A DNA stretch of 64,000 bases from Candidatus Methanosuratincola subterraneus (lineage in GTDB: Archaea; Thermoproteota; Methanomethylicia; Methanomethylicales; Methanomethylicaceae). The DNA is taken from positions 62,001 through 126,000 of the forward strand of contig RXGA01000002.1 in the NCBI GenBank assembly GCA_004028775.1, in the 5' to 3' direction. The notes under the pieces are model-generated. The model made no database searches. It was not told where the DNA came from and worked only from the letters and a program-made list of their open reading frames with translations. The position numbers and the translations under genes are program-made. Positions 7,333 through 16,110 of this stretch are shown piece after piece. The first letter of the stretch is position 1; every line of letters begins with the position of its first letter.

Positions 7333-8661
7333 TCAGGGCGCTGGAGGGTTACGATGCTGCATGCCCGAACTGCCAGAACGGACCGTATCAGCGCCAGCAC
7401 CCCCCTTCCCGCCGAATGTCTCCCTGCTCAGCACCCCGAGTACGAGCGAGACGGCCATGAATGCCACGCACATAAGGAATATCGCCTGATACGCGGGGAA
7501 CGTCCTCGCGCCAGACTCGAAGGTGTCGAGCATGAAGCCCATAAAGTACTGGAAGAAGCCAGCCCCCATGAAGTTGAAGAGGTTGATCGCGGCCATCGAG
7601 GTCCCAGAGATCCTCGATCCGAACATCTCCTTGGAGATCGTCATGTAGATGTTGGCAAAGCCGAAGCCGAAGCCGAGCAGGAAGAACGACGAGGCGATCA
7701 GGCACGGACTCATGGAGCCGCCAACAGTAGCCAAAATGGACCAGAAGGCCAGACCGATCACGATGCCAGCGACCATGACCGGCTTTCGCCTCATCAGGAA
7801 GCGGTCAGAGATGAATCCGCCTGTGGGCCCCGCGATGGTGAAGCCGATCGCAATGAACATCAGGTAAAAACCAGCCGCAGCCTTGTCCATCCCGTAGACG
7901 TCCATCAGGAATGGGCCTCCCCAGAGCCCCTGGAAGCTGATGAAGAAGCCATAGACGAAGAAAGGAATTATCGCAAGCAGCAGGAAAGACCTGTTGCTGA
8001 AGATCTCCCTTAGGTCGGCTACCACGCTGGATCCGCTCTTGAAAGATTCACCTTCGTCCCCCGATATTGTGAACCACGCTATGGCTGCGAAGGCTACCAT
8101 CAGGGCGGTTATGATCAGGAACGTGCCCCTCCAGCCAATTGCCAGCGTCAGGAGCGCGAGCGGGGAGGTCGCGACGATGCCCCCGACATTGCCGAGCGAG
8201 GTGAGGAGCCCGGCGAGCGTGGCGAAGCGCCTTGGGCCAAACCAGATCGCTATAGCCTTAAGGGCGGAGACGTAAAAACCGCCGACGCCGAACCCGACCA
8301 GCGCCCTGCCCAAAGAGAGGACAAGCAAGGAGTTCCCGGTTGAGAATATCAGGCTGCCCAGGCAGGCTACGGCTGCAAGAGAGACCACGGTCTTCCTCAC
8401 GCCGATCCGGTCCAGGAGTATCCCGACCGGGAGCTGGGCGATTGCATACGGGAAGAAATAGGTTGAGGACATTAGGCCGAGGAGCGATGCGTCTGTGTTG
8501 AACTCCCTCATTATGTCGAATGATATCACGGCGATCCCGACCCTGTGGAGGATCGAGAAGAAGTAGAGCACGGACATGACCGAGAACACAATCAGGGCGA
8601 GGCTGCCCCTGCTTTTTCCACCATCACGGTTTCCAAGCGCGGTCTTTCGGTTGAAGCCCAT
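7333..8661 (-). CDS. MFS transporter
   Basis: A 442-residue, roughly 12-span major facilitator permease. Seen: LHRVGIAVISFDIMREF in helix 1, the loop motif LLDRIGVRKTVV after helix 2, and GRALVGFGVGGFYVSA. The second half has GFISDRFLMRRKPVM. The pattern is close to organic-anion/metabolite symporters, but the solute cannot be read. ATG 8661 opens the frame; the gene runs leftward and is divergent from the rubredoxin gene about 200 bases away. Confidence 0.9.
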   Translation of the reverse strand: MGFNRKTALGNRDGGKSRGSLALIVFSVMSVLYFFSILHRVGIAVISFDIMREFNTDASLLGLMSSTYFFPYAIAQLPVGILLDRIGVRKTVVSLAAVACLGSLIFSTGNSLLVLSLGRALVGFGVGGFYVSALKAIAIWFGPRRFATLAGLLTSLGNVGGIVATSPLALLTLAIGWRGTFLIITALMVAFAAIAWFTISGDEGESFKSGSSVVADLREIFSNRSFLLLAIIPFFVYGFFISFQGLWGGPFLMDVYGMDKAAAGFYLMFIAIGFTIAGPTGGFISDRFLMRRKPVMVAGIVIGLAFWSILATVGGSMSPCLIASSFFLLGFGFGFANIYMTISKEMFGSRISGTSMAAINLFNFMGAGFFQYFMGFMLDTFESGARTFPAYQAIFLMCVAFMAVSLVLGVLSRETFGGKGGAGADTVRSGSSGMQHRNPPAP

Positions 8662-8860
8662 CCAGCTCAGCCCTTCACATGATTGTCAAATTATCTGCGG
8701 GCTTGAGATATATAGCTTAAGAGATTGGCTGCTCCTCCTCGCTGCACCCGGAGGATCGCAAATGCGGCGGGGATCATCTGGGATAAAAAGCTGAAGATAA
8801 TGCTTAAGACTTCGGGAACCTATCTCATTCTCAGAGCGATCCAAACCAAGGGGTGTCCTT

Positions 8861-9025
8861 TTGAAAAAGTGGAGATGCACAGTCTGCGGATACATATACG
8901 ACCCTGAGAAGGGCGATCCGGACGGGGGAATAAAGCCAGGCACGCCATTCGAGAGCATACCTGACGACTGGGTCTGCCCGGCATGTGGCGCCTCGAAGGA
9001 CATGTTCGAGGAGATAACAGAGTAG
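8861..9025 (+). CDS. rub: Rubredoxin
   Basis: A 54-residue rubredoxin starting at TTG 8861 with AAGGGGTG upstream. Two iron-binding knuckles, CTVCGY near residues 6-11 and CPACGA near 39-44, surround the classic [19 protein letters not shown] and DDWVCP motifs. It is a single-iron electron carrier, normally passing electrons to rubrerythrin or flavodiiron proteins. Rubrerythrin follows about 100 bases downstream and a flavodiiron gene lies 3 kb away, so these form an oxygen/peroxide detoxification set. Confidence 0.97.
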   Translation: MKKWRCTVCGYIYDPEKGDPDGGIKPGTPFESIPDDWVCPACGASKDMFEEITE

Positions 9026-9127
9026 GTCAAGCCCAGACCCTCCAATTCTTTTTTGGTGAACTTTTGTTAAGCAAAGCTGAAATTGGCTTAAATATTTGAG
9101 TATGATAATTACCAAGAGGTGCTGGAT

Positions 9128-9631
9128 ATGAGGAAGATGACTGAGGAGAACTTGAAAGCAGCATTCTCAGGGGAGAGCCAGGCCCACATGAAGTATATGC
9201 TCTTCGCCGACATTGCTGAGGAAGAAGGGCTTAGCAACACGGCAAGGCTCTTCAGGGCGATCGCCTATGCGGAGCTCGTGCACGCGAGGAACCATGCGAA
9301 CGAGCTTGGCATGCTGAGGGAGACGAGGGAGAACCTCGAGAGCTGCATCAACGGGGAGAACTACGAGGTGAACGAGATGTACCCTGCCTTCAAGGCTGTG
9401 GCTGAGCTGCAGGGAGAGAAGGGGGCTGTAAGATCCACCAACTACGCGCTCCAGGCGGAGAAGATCCACGAGGCGATGTACACCAAGGCTAAGCAGACCG
9501 TTGATGAAGGCAAAGACATACAGTTGGGCGACGTTTACATCTGCCCTGTTTGCGGCTACACCACCAACGGGCAGGTCCCAGACAAGTGCCCAGTCTGCGG
9601 CGCCCCGAAGGAGAAGTTCAAGAAGTTCTAA
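9128..9631 (+). CDS. rbr: Rubrerythrin
   Basis: A 167-residue rubrerythrin from ATG 9128 (GAGGTG upstream). It has an N-terminal ferritin-like diiron four-helix bundle with glutamate ligands in ENLKAAFSGESQAHMKY, IAYAELVHARNH and the AEKIHEAMY helix, and a C-terminal rubredoxin-like iron site CPVCGY and CPVCGAP. It reduces hydrogen peroxide to water with electrons from rubredoxin. A TATA-like TTAAATATTT near 9090 gives it its own promoter, and T8 just after the stop is a likely terminator. Confidence 0.97.
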   Translation: MRKMTEENLKAAFSGESQAHMKYMLFADIAEEEGLSNTARLFRAIAYAELVHARNHANELGMLRETRENLESCINGENYEVNEMYPAFKAVAELQGEKGAVRSTNYALQAEKIHEAMYTKAKQTVDEGKDIQLGDVYICPVCGYTTNGQVPDKCPVCGAPKEKFKKF

Positions 9632-9750
9632 AATTTTTTTTCTAGGATACCAACGATAAAATTAATCGGCTTCGATTGAGATTTGATAATTTTACATGGA
9701 GGATCCTAGAGAGTGATGTAGTAGTAAAACAGGTTCAACAAAAAGTAGAA

Positions 9751-10212
9751 TTATATTACGATATCAAACGGTGTAGTTAATGATCCTAACGGCGTGTCGA
9801 AGTACGCAGTCCCTTTTACTCTCCAGGTCACTTCCCCTCCCGTTGTGAAGCAAGACCATAATACAGAGAGCGCTCCGGAGTAGGACAGTGTGAATGGCGC
9901 TGATACAGTTATTGTACTGCCAGGCGGGATGTCGGTCCTGGAGAGTGTCCCGTCGCCCAGGTAAATGCCATTCGCATAGAGTGAGTAGGTCACCCTGTCT
10001 AGGGTGGCAGTTATGCTGTTAGGGTTGTATATACTCAGACTTACCTCCAACGTCGCGCTCGCAAGACCTATGCTCTTCACATGCACGTCGGCTAATTTCA
10101 CCTCACATGACTTTAATGCCTCTCTTTTCATGGACTCGTAATAGGCTAGCCCACCCAAGACCAGGATCACAATTGCGATTGCAGCTGTAAGTGTTATTTT
10201 CTTCCCGCTAAT
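9751..10212 (-). CDS. LEA14/WHy-domain membrane-anchored protein, apparent ATT start
   Basis: A type-2 LEA (WHy) domain protein: LASATLEVSLSIYNPNSITATLDRVTYSLYANG and the later DIPPGSTITV are characteristic of this immunoglobulin-like stress fold. The first canonical codon in frame, GTG 10170, falls inside the hydrophobic anchor. Upstream in frame, ATT at 10212 preceded by GAGGTGAT at about six-base spacing gives SGKKITLTAAIAIVILVLGG, a complete signal anchor; a TGA closes the frame just before. The start at ATT is therefore preferred but unproven. Predicted to be anchored in the membrane with the domain outside. Confidence 0.65.
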   Translation of the reverse strand: MSGKKITLTAAIAIVILVLGGLAYYESMKREALKSCEVKLADVHVKSIGLASATLEVSLSIYNPNSITATLDRVTYSLYANGIYLGDGTLSRTDIPPGSTITVSAPFTLSYSGALSVLWSCFTTGGEVTWRVKGTAYFDTPLGSLTTPFDIVI

Positions 10213-10360
10213 CTCGCATCACCTCAACCTGAATGCCACAGCTAATACAACGATCAGTACGGCGGAAGCTTTACCATCATTTTTTAAATAAAAATAATTT
10301 TTCTAAAGACTTTTTAATCTTTTTCTAACGGAGCGGCGGTACTTAAAGATTAGGATTTAA

Positions 10361-11899
10361 TCAGTGCCCGAATTTCTTTAGTGCATAAGGCAGGGCATCC
10401 ACCAAGTCGCGGGCAGTGAACCGCTGCCCCAACTCCTCCTCGAGCAGGTCCCCTGCATAGGAGTTTATGAAAGAGGCAGCAACGGCCGCCCTGAATGGCT
10501 CAGCCCCCCTGCTTAGGAGAGCCCCCGTGACTCCCGCTAGCACATCGCCGGTGCCGCCGACTGTCATGCCAGGGTTCCCGATGTTCTTCACCCTGTACCT
10601 GAAGCCGTCCGATACCACGTCGTACCTCGACTTGAGCAGTATCGTGACCCCCAGCTTTGAGGCCCACTCCATCACGATCGGGAGGCGGTCCCTCCACCCC
10701 TCCTCCTTCTCCTCCGGGAGTCGAACTCCTGTCAGGGCTAGGAACTCTCCAGCGTGGGGCGTGAGGACCGACTTTGTGCCCCGCACAGCCCCGGGGGACC
10801 TGCCCAGCGCCTTTATCGCGTCGGCGTCGATTACCGCCGGAACACCTGCCTTGGAGAGAAGCCCCACGATCTCGAGGACGGAATCAGCAGTCTCCGGATC
10901 TTCGCCCAGCCCCATCCCAATCACGACCGCGTCAGCCCTGGCGATCTCCCCGGATATCTGCGGTATTGACTCCGCAGAGAGATGGTCCTCTGAATTTAGC
11001 GGAAGCACGATCAGGTCCGGGGAGTAGCACCTCACCTCCCTTGCGATGGAGCGCGGGACCGCTACCACAGCGAGGTCAATCCCTGTCCTCAGCGCTGCCA
11101 TCGCCGCGAGCGCAGGCGCCCCGGTGTATCTGGAAGATCCACCGATCACGAGCAAGCGCCCATTCTCACCCTTGTGCGAGTGGAGCCTCCTCGGGGGGAG
11201 CGCGAGGGATATGTCCCCGGGTCCGGCGAATATCTCAGCCTCTGGGGGGACCCCAATGCTTATCGTCTTCAGGTCGCCCACATAACCCCTCGCGATGTCC
11301 TTCACTATGCCGGACTTCGGCTTATGGTGCGTGACCGTGAGGTCTGCCCTGAAGGCGTCCCCCATCACCTCCCCGGTCCCGGAGTCGATGCCCGTCGGGA
11401 CGTCTATCGCGACCTTCAACGCCTTCGCCGAGTTCGCCATCCTGACGGCAGTCCTCACAGGCTCCCTCAGTACGCCCCTCGCCCCAGTGCCCAGCATCGC
11501 GTCGATGATTATGTCAGCCGAACAGAAGAGGCCCTCAAGGAGGGCGAGCTCGGACTCGGTCGGCGCCGTGAGGACGGTTATAGAGTGTCGCATCTTCGAG
11601 ACCGCAAGGAAATTGGCGCGGGCCTCCTCCGTGATGATCTGGTCGGGCTTGGCAAGGAGCACGACCGTCACCCGGGCGCCCATCGAGGCGGCGTGCCTGG
11701 CAGAGACGAAGCCGTCACCGCCCTTGTTGCCGGTGTGCGCCAGCACGAGGACGGACTTGCCTGAGAGTGCCCCCGCAGCACCAATAACATCAACCACGCC
11801 TTTCCCGGCGTTCTCCATCAGCTGGAGCCTGCTCACGCCGAGGAACTCGGCATTCATGTCTATTGCCCTTATCTCTTCCGGGGAGAGAGCCTCAACCAT
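10361..11899 (-). CDS. nnr: Bifunctional NAD(P)HX epimerase/ADP-dependent dehydratase
   Basis: A 512-residue Nnr protein that repairs hydrated NAD(P)H. The N-terminal half (1-215) is the YjeF-N epimerase: SRLQLMENAGKGVVDV, HTGNKGGDGFVSARHAA and the IDAMLGTGARG loop. The C-terminal half (about 230-510) is the YjeF-C/CARKD kinase-like dehydratase: LVIGGSSRYTGAPALAAMAALRTG, VIGMGLG, DADAIKAL, LTPHAGEF and NPGMTVGGTGDVLAG with the catalytic aspartate. Both modules are full length and motifs intact. It is divergent from the flavodiiron gene. Confidence 0.96.
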   Translation of the reverse strand: MVEALSPEEIRAIDMNAEFLGVSRLQLMENAGKGVVDVIGAAGALSGKSVLVLAHTGNKGGDGFVSARHAASMGARVTVVLLAKPDQIITEEARANFLAVSKMRHSITVLTAPTESELALLEGLFCSADIIIDAMLGTGARGVLREPVRTAVRMANSAKALKVAIDVPTGIDSGTGEVMGDAFRADLTVTHHKPKSGIVKDIARGYVGDLKTISIGVPPEAEIFAGPGDISLALPPRRLHSHKGENGRLLVIGGSSRYTGAPALAAMAALRTGIDLAVVAVPRSIAREVRCYSPDLIVLPLNSEDHLSAESIPQISGEIARADAVVIGMGLGEDPETADSVLEIVGLLSKAGVPAVIDADAIKALGRSPGAVRGTKSVLTPHAGEFLALTGVRLPEEKEEGWRDRLPIVMEWASKLGVTILLKSRYDVVSDGFRYRVKNIGNPGMTVGGTGDVLAGVTGALLSRGAEPFRAAVAASFINSYAGDLLEEELGQRFTARDLVDALPYALKKFGH

Positions 11900-12030
11900 C
11901 GCGATTCCCAGCCATCCTACTCTGAGTATCCCGCACCCTAGATATTACTTTATTCGAAGATGCAATGCGCTGGTGCCGAATGGAAAAAGGATTTCAGATC
12001 GGGCGCCCATTATGGTTGCAGGGATCTGAT

Positions 12031-13215
12031 TTGTCGAAGATTGAAGTGAAAGACGGGATATACTGGGTCGGGGCGGTCGACTGGGACATAAGGAACTTCC
12101 ACGGCTTCTCGTACACGACCCACAGGGGGACGAGCTACAACGCATATCTCATCGTTGACGAGAAGATCGCACTCGTCGACACAGTGTTGAAGCCCTTCTC
12201 GGCGGAGATGCTGGAGAGGATAAGCGAAGTGGTGGATCCGTCCAAGATAGACTATATCGTGATGAACCATGTGGAGTCGGACCACTCGAGCGCGCTCCCT
12301 GAACTGCTGAAAATAGTCCCGAACGCAAAGGTATTCGGCACCGCCAAGTGCAAGTCAGGGCTCGAGAAGCACTTTTTCTGCAGAATGGACTTCCAGACGG
12401 TGAAGACCGGGGACGAGCTCAAGCTGGGTAATAGGACGCTGATGTTCATCGAGGCTGCGATGCTGCACTGGCCCGACAGCATGTTCACTTACGTCAAGGA
12501 GGACGGGCTGCTACTGCCGAACGACGCGTTCGGACAGCACCTCGCGAGCTCATGGAGGTTCGACGACGAGGTCGACCAGCACGTCCTGATGGAGGAGGCG
12601 GCCAAGTACTACGCGAACATACTCCTGCCGCTGGGCCCTCTCGTGAAGAAGAAGATCGAGGAGATCGTCGGGATGAAAATCCCCATAAACATGATCGCCC
12701 CGAGCCACGGGATCATCTGGCGGAGGGACCCGATGAAGATAGTCCAGGCATACATGAAGTGGGCAACCAATACCACAGAGAAGCGGGTGATCATAGCCTA
12801 CGACACCATGTGGGGGAGCACTGAGAAGATGGCCAGGGCGATTCTTGAGGGCATAAGATCCGAGGGGGTGGAGGCAAGGATATACAGGTTCCCTTACTCG
12901 GACGCCAGCGACATAATCGGTGACATCTTGGAGGCGAGGGGCCTTCTCGTCGGGTCATCCACGATCAACAACGGGATACTCCCGACCCTGGCGCCTTTCC
13001 TGACCGACGTTAAGGGGCTCAAGCCGAAGGGGAGGAAGGCCGCGGCTTTCGGGTCCTACGGATGGATGGGCGGCGCGACCGACGAGATCGAGGCTGCGCT
13101 GAAGGCTGCAGGGATGGAGATCGTGATGCCCGCGCTCAAGCTCAACTGGGTCCCCACCGAGGAGGAGCTGAAGAGGTGCGTGGAATTCGGGAGGGAGTTC
13201 GCGAGGAAGCTCTGA
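12031..13215 (+). CDS. fprA: Flavodiiron protein (FprA/A-type flavoprotein)
   Basis: A 394-residue A-type flavoprotein that reduces O2 (or NO) to water. The N-terminal metallo-beta-lactamase-like diiron domain shows HVESDHSS near residue 82 and later APSHGIIWR; the C-terminal flavodoxin domain starts near residue 255 with IIAYDTMWGSTEKMA and has FGSYGWMGG for FMN binding. Start TTG 12031 is chosen because the family begins just before KIEVKDGIYWVGAVDWD and AGGGAT lies upstream; ATGs at 11965 and 11980 would add about 17-22 odd residues. Electrons likely come from the rubredoxin encoded upstream, or from F420H2 as in methanogen FprA. Confidence 0.93.
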   Translation: MSKIEVKDGIYWVGAVDWDIRNFHGFSYTTHRGTSYNAYLIVDEKIALVDTVLKPFSAEMLERISEVVDPSKIDYIVMNHVESDHSSALPELLKIVPNAKVFGTAKCKSGLEKHFFCRMDFQTVKTGDELKLGNRTLMFIEAAMLHWPDSMFTYVKEDGLLLPNDAFGQHLASSWRFDDEVDQHVLMEEAAKYYANILLPLGPLVKKKIEEIVGMKIPINMIAPSHGIIWRRDPMKIVQAYMKWATNTTEKRVIIAYDTMWGSTEKMARAILEGIRSEGVEARIYRFPYSDASDIIGDILEARGLLVGSSTINNGILPTLAPFLTDVKGLKPKGRKAAAFGSYGWMGGATDEIEAALKAAGMEIVMPALKLNWVPTEEELKRCVEFGREFARKL

Positions 13216-13245
13216 TTCTGGTCTCCTCCCCGGCTTTTTCCTTTT

Positions 13246-14871
13246 TTATTCCCCATCTCTCCCTATTGCACTTTCTGATTGATCGCCCGTTCCCGAAATC
13301 CTGTTCCTCTGGAGGTAATAGTCGTACCCGTCGACGAGCGCTTCCTTGCTGGCCTCGAGTATGTTCGTGGATACCCCGACCGTGACCCAGTGCGACCTCC
13401 CGTCCGAGAACTCGACGAAGTTCCTCACCGAGGAGGCGGTGCCCTCGGCGGTCTCTGCGATTGAGACCTTGTAGTTGACAAGCTGTACCCTCTCTATCTC
13501 GGGGAAGAATCCGTACATCGCCTTCCTGAGGGCCCTGTCCTGCGCGTTCACGGGGCCGTTCCCCTCCTCGATGACGTACAGTTCGCGGTCGCCGACCCTG
13601 AGCTTGATGGAGCTCTCGGCAGCGAACCCGCCGTTGCGGGACTCGCTGATCGTCCTCCACTGGACGACCTCGAAGAGCTTCCTGTAGTGCCCAAGCTCCT
13701 TAGCGATTAGCAGGTAGAGCGAAGCGTCGGCGCCCTCAAGAAGGTAACCGCGGTACTCGAGATCCTTGATCTTCTTCAGCAGGGCTGTGACCGCGGGCGA
13801 GTTCTTGTCCGCCTGCAGGCCGAACTCCCTGATCTTTGCCATGATGTTAGCCTTGCCAGAGAGCTCGGAGACCGAGAAGATCCGGACGTTGCCGACGAGC
13901 GATGGGTCTATGTGCTCGTAAGCCACGCAGTTCTTCATCACCGCGTCGACATGGACTCCGCCCTTGTGAGCGAATGCATTCTCGCCGACGTAGGGCTGGC
14001 GTGGGTCCGGCCTCATGTGGAGGACCTCGTAGACGTATAGGGAGAGGGACTTGAGCCCCCTCAGCCTGCCAGCTGGGAGCCTCGACGTGGAGAAGCCCAT
14101 CTTGATCTCGAGGGCAGGGATTATCTGGCAGAGGTCAGCGTTCCCGCACCTCTCGCCGATTCCGTTGATCGTCCCCTGGACGTGCCTGGCCCCGGCAAGC
14201 ACGCCTAGAATGGAGTTGGCCACGGCGGTGCCCGAGTCGTTGTGGCAGTGAACGCCGACCCTGGCCTTCAGGAGAGAGGCTACTTCCCTGGTTATCCTCT
14301 CAAACTCTGCAGGCAGCGTACCGCCGTTGGTGTCGCAGAGGACAACGGTCTCAGCCCCAGCGTCCTGGGCAGCCTTCACGACTTCGATCGCGTAATCCTT
14401 GGAAGACTTGTAGCCGTCGTAGAAGTGCTCCGCGTCAAATATGACGCGCAGCCCGTGATCCCTGAGGTACCTGACCGAGTCGTAGACCATCTCCACGTTT
14501 GTCTCTGGCGCCGTGTTGAGTATGCTCCTCACGTGCAGGTCCCATGACTTCCCGAATATCGTAGCGGTCCTGACCCCGCTGCCCACGATCGCGTTCAGGT
14601 TCTGGTCCTCTGCCGCCTTCACCGAGGTGCGCCTCGTGCTCCCGAAAGCGACCACCTCGGCGTTCTCCAGCGGGATGTCCCTCACCGCCCGGAAGTACTC
14701 CTCGTCCTTCGGGTTCGACCCTGGCCATCCGCCCTCGATGAACGACACCCCAAACTCGTCCAGCTTTGAGGTGATCCTGAGCTTGTCCTGGAGGGAGAAG
14801 TTCACGTCTTTGCCCTGTGCCCCATCACGGAGCGTCGTGTCGTAGACCTCAACAAAGTTCGATTTGGCAAT
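13246..14871 (-). CDS. cimA: Citramalate synthase-like (DRE-TIM) enzyme, start codon unclear
   Basis: A DRE-TIM metallolyase with C-terminal LeuA-type allosteric domain, closest to the CimA/TIGR00977 citramalate-synthase branch: IEGGWPGSNPKDEEYF, CDTNGGTLP, VHCHNDSGTAVANS, NGIGERCGNADL, and a regulatory domain after about residue 380. It would condense acetyl-CoA with pyruvate for isoleucine synthesis. The essential VEVYDTTLRDGAQ (metal and active-site residues) is encoded upstream of the first canonical codon, GTG 14805. In that frame no ATG/GTG/TTG occurs before a TGA; ATT 14871 is the best candidate, though GGGGG abuts it. Confidence 0.85.
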   Translation of the reverse strand: MAKSNFVEVYDTTLRDGAQGKDVNFSLQDKLRITSKLDEFGVSFIEGGWPGSNPKDEEYFRAVRDIPLENAEVVAFGSTRRTSVKAAEDQNLNAIVGSGVRTATIFGKSWDLHVRSILNTAPETNVEMVYDSVRYLRDHGLRVIFDAEHFYDGYKSSKDYAIEVVKAAQDAGAETVVLCDTNGGTLPAEFERITREVASLLKARVGVHCHNDSGTAVANSILGVLAGARHVQGTINGIGERCGNADLCQIIPALEIKMGFSTSRLPAGRLRGLKSLSLYVYEVLHMRPDPRQPYVGENAFAHKGGVHVDAVMKNCVAYEHIDPSLVGNVRIFSVSELSGKANIMAKIREFGLQADKNSPAVTALLKKIKDLEYRGYLLEGADASLYLLIAKELGHYRKLFEVVQWRTISESRNGGFAAESSIKLRVGDRELYVIEEGNGPVNAQDRALRKAMYGFFPEIERVQLVNYKVSIAETAEGTASSVRNFVEFSDGRSHWVTVGVSTNILEASKEALVDGYDYYLQRNRISGTGDQSESAIGRDGE

Positions 14872-14989
14872 CCCCCATTTCAGACCCTCGACAGTGGAAT
14901 AGCATCATATGGATCGCTAATAACCCTTTCGGATTCCTTGCCTGTATGAAAAAATGGAGACTTGTTCAGGGCCTTCGTTCGTTCCCCAG

Positions 14990-15445
14990 TCAGCGGCGCG
15001 TGATCTTGTGGCCCAGCACCGCGGAGAATATCACCAACAGCCCGAGGGCTATCAGGACAAGCGGCCACCAGCTGGAGATCGAGTAGCTCCATGCGAGGAT
15101 CGCGATGATCCCTATCGCGAGGATTACGACCCCTCCCGTTATCGGCCCGGAGTCTTTGCCAGACCTTGCATTGTTGATGCCGAGCAGGATCAGCAGAGCC
15201 CCCAAGCCACAGAGGAAGTATGCCCACCATATCGCCCATGAGATCGTGCCAGAAGTGGCGAGCCAGAACGAGAGCCCCAGGACAATTAGGACGCCGCCCC
15301 CGAAGAGCGGCCCAGCGAGGTCCCTTCTCGGCGCCGAGATCTGGGTCTGGGGAGGGGCCTGCTGCACCGGGGATCCGCAGAACGGGCAGAATAATGAGTC
15401 GCCAGGCACGGCCCTACCGCACTTGCCGCAGATGCGTCCACTCAT
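14990..15445 (-). CDS. Zinc-ribbon membrane protein
   Basis: A 151-residue protein with an N-terminal zinc ribbon (CGKCGRAVPGDSLFCPFCGSP, four cysteines) followed by a proline-rich linker and about four hydrophobic helices from residue 48 to 145. The type is common in archaea; function unknown. ATG 15445 is the only good start. It lies between the citramalate synthase gene and an unknown gene on the same strand. Confidence 0.75.
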   Translation of the reverse strand: MSGRICGKCGRAVPGDSLFCPFCGSPVQQAPPQTQISAPRRDLAGPLFGGGVLIVLGLSFWLATSGTISWAIWWAYFLCGLGALLILLGINNARSGKDSGPITGGVVILAIGIIAILAWSYSISSWWPLVLIALGLLVIFSAVLGHKITRR

Positions 15446-15533
15446 AGCAATAACAAGCGCGCGCCTGCTTATAAAAGGTCATGGATGCGCGCTGGATCAG
15501 CTTTCCCAGAAGCGTCGACCCTTTTGAATCAAC

Positions 15534-15989
15534 TCAACCGATCATCCGCTTCAGATCCGCCCTAGCCGATTCGGGGATCCCCAATGTGCCGATCCTGTAC
15601 CCGACAAGGCGCCACCCAGTGCCAAGGTTCGAGAGGACGATAGCGCCCTCTGAAGGCGGTAGCGCGCTGAACAGATCCCGAACCAGGCTGGTGAGGGCCT
15701 CGGATATGCTCGCCTTGCCGTACCTTGCGATCCAAGGCTCCCCTGAAAGCTTCTTCTTGTCAGATATCGAGATGACAGTCTTGCCGAGGATCATCCGGGC
15801 AGCATCGATCAAAGGGGCGCCGAGCGAAGGGAATGACTCCTCTGACATCTCAAGCACAGTGAATGGCACCCTCCGAGTTTTGAGCAGCACAGAGTTACCG
15901 GTCTTTGCTGCCAGGAGCACAAGGAAGCCCCTTGCGCCAGGCCGCTCAGAGTACTCCGACTCGGGAAGTTCCACATTTTGTTCTGGCAT
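15534..15989 (-). CDS. Unrecognised 151-aa soluble protein
   Basis: A 151-residue protein with no recognised motif. It has alternating hydrophobic strands (GFLVLLAA, VPFTVLEM, GAIVLSNLG) and two helices, with a DLFSALPPSEGAIVLSNLGTGWRLVGYRIGTLG core, looking like a compact alpha/beta domain. ATG 15989, TGA 15534. Codon usage matches neighbouring genes and it is on the same strand as them, supporting a real gene. Confidence 0.6.
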   Translation of the reverse strand: MPEQNVELPESEYSERPGARGFLVLLAAKTGNSVLLKTRRVPFTVLEMSEESFPSLGAPLIDAARMILGKTVISISDKKKLSGEPWIARYGKASISEALTSLVRDLFSALPPSEGAIVLSNLGTGWRLVGYRIGTLGIPESARADLKRMIG

Positions 15990-16110
15990 GGCTAAAACTG
16001 GTCTCCCGCGATTTAATAACGCTTGCCGGTTGGTCGCAGAAAAGGAGGGGAGGGATGGATGGAGAGGAAGAAGGAAGGGAAAAAGTGGCGGGGGCGGGCG
16101 CAGGGATCGA

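Noticed and set aside
10467-12029. Several long + strand frames opposite nnr
   Set aside because: They lie antisense to a full-length, motif-intact Nnr and have Ser/Pro/Arg bias typical of shadows in GC-rich DNA.
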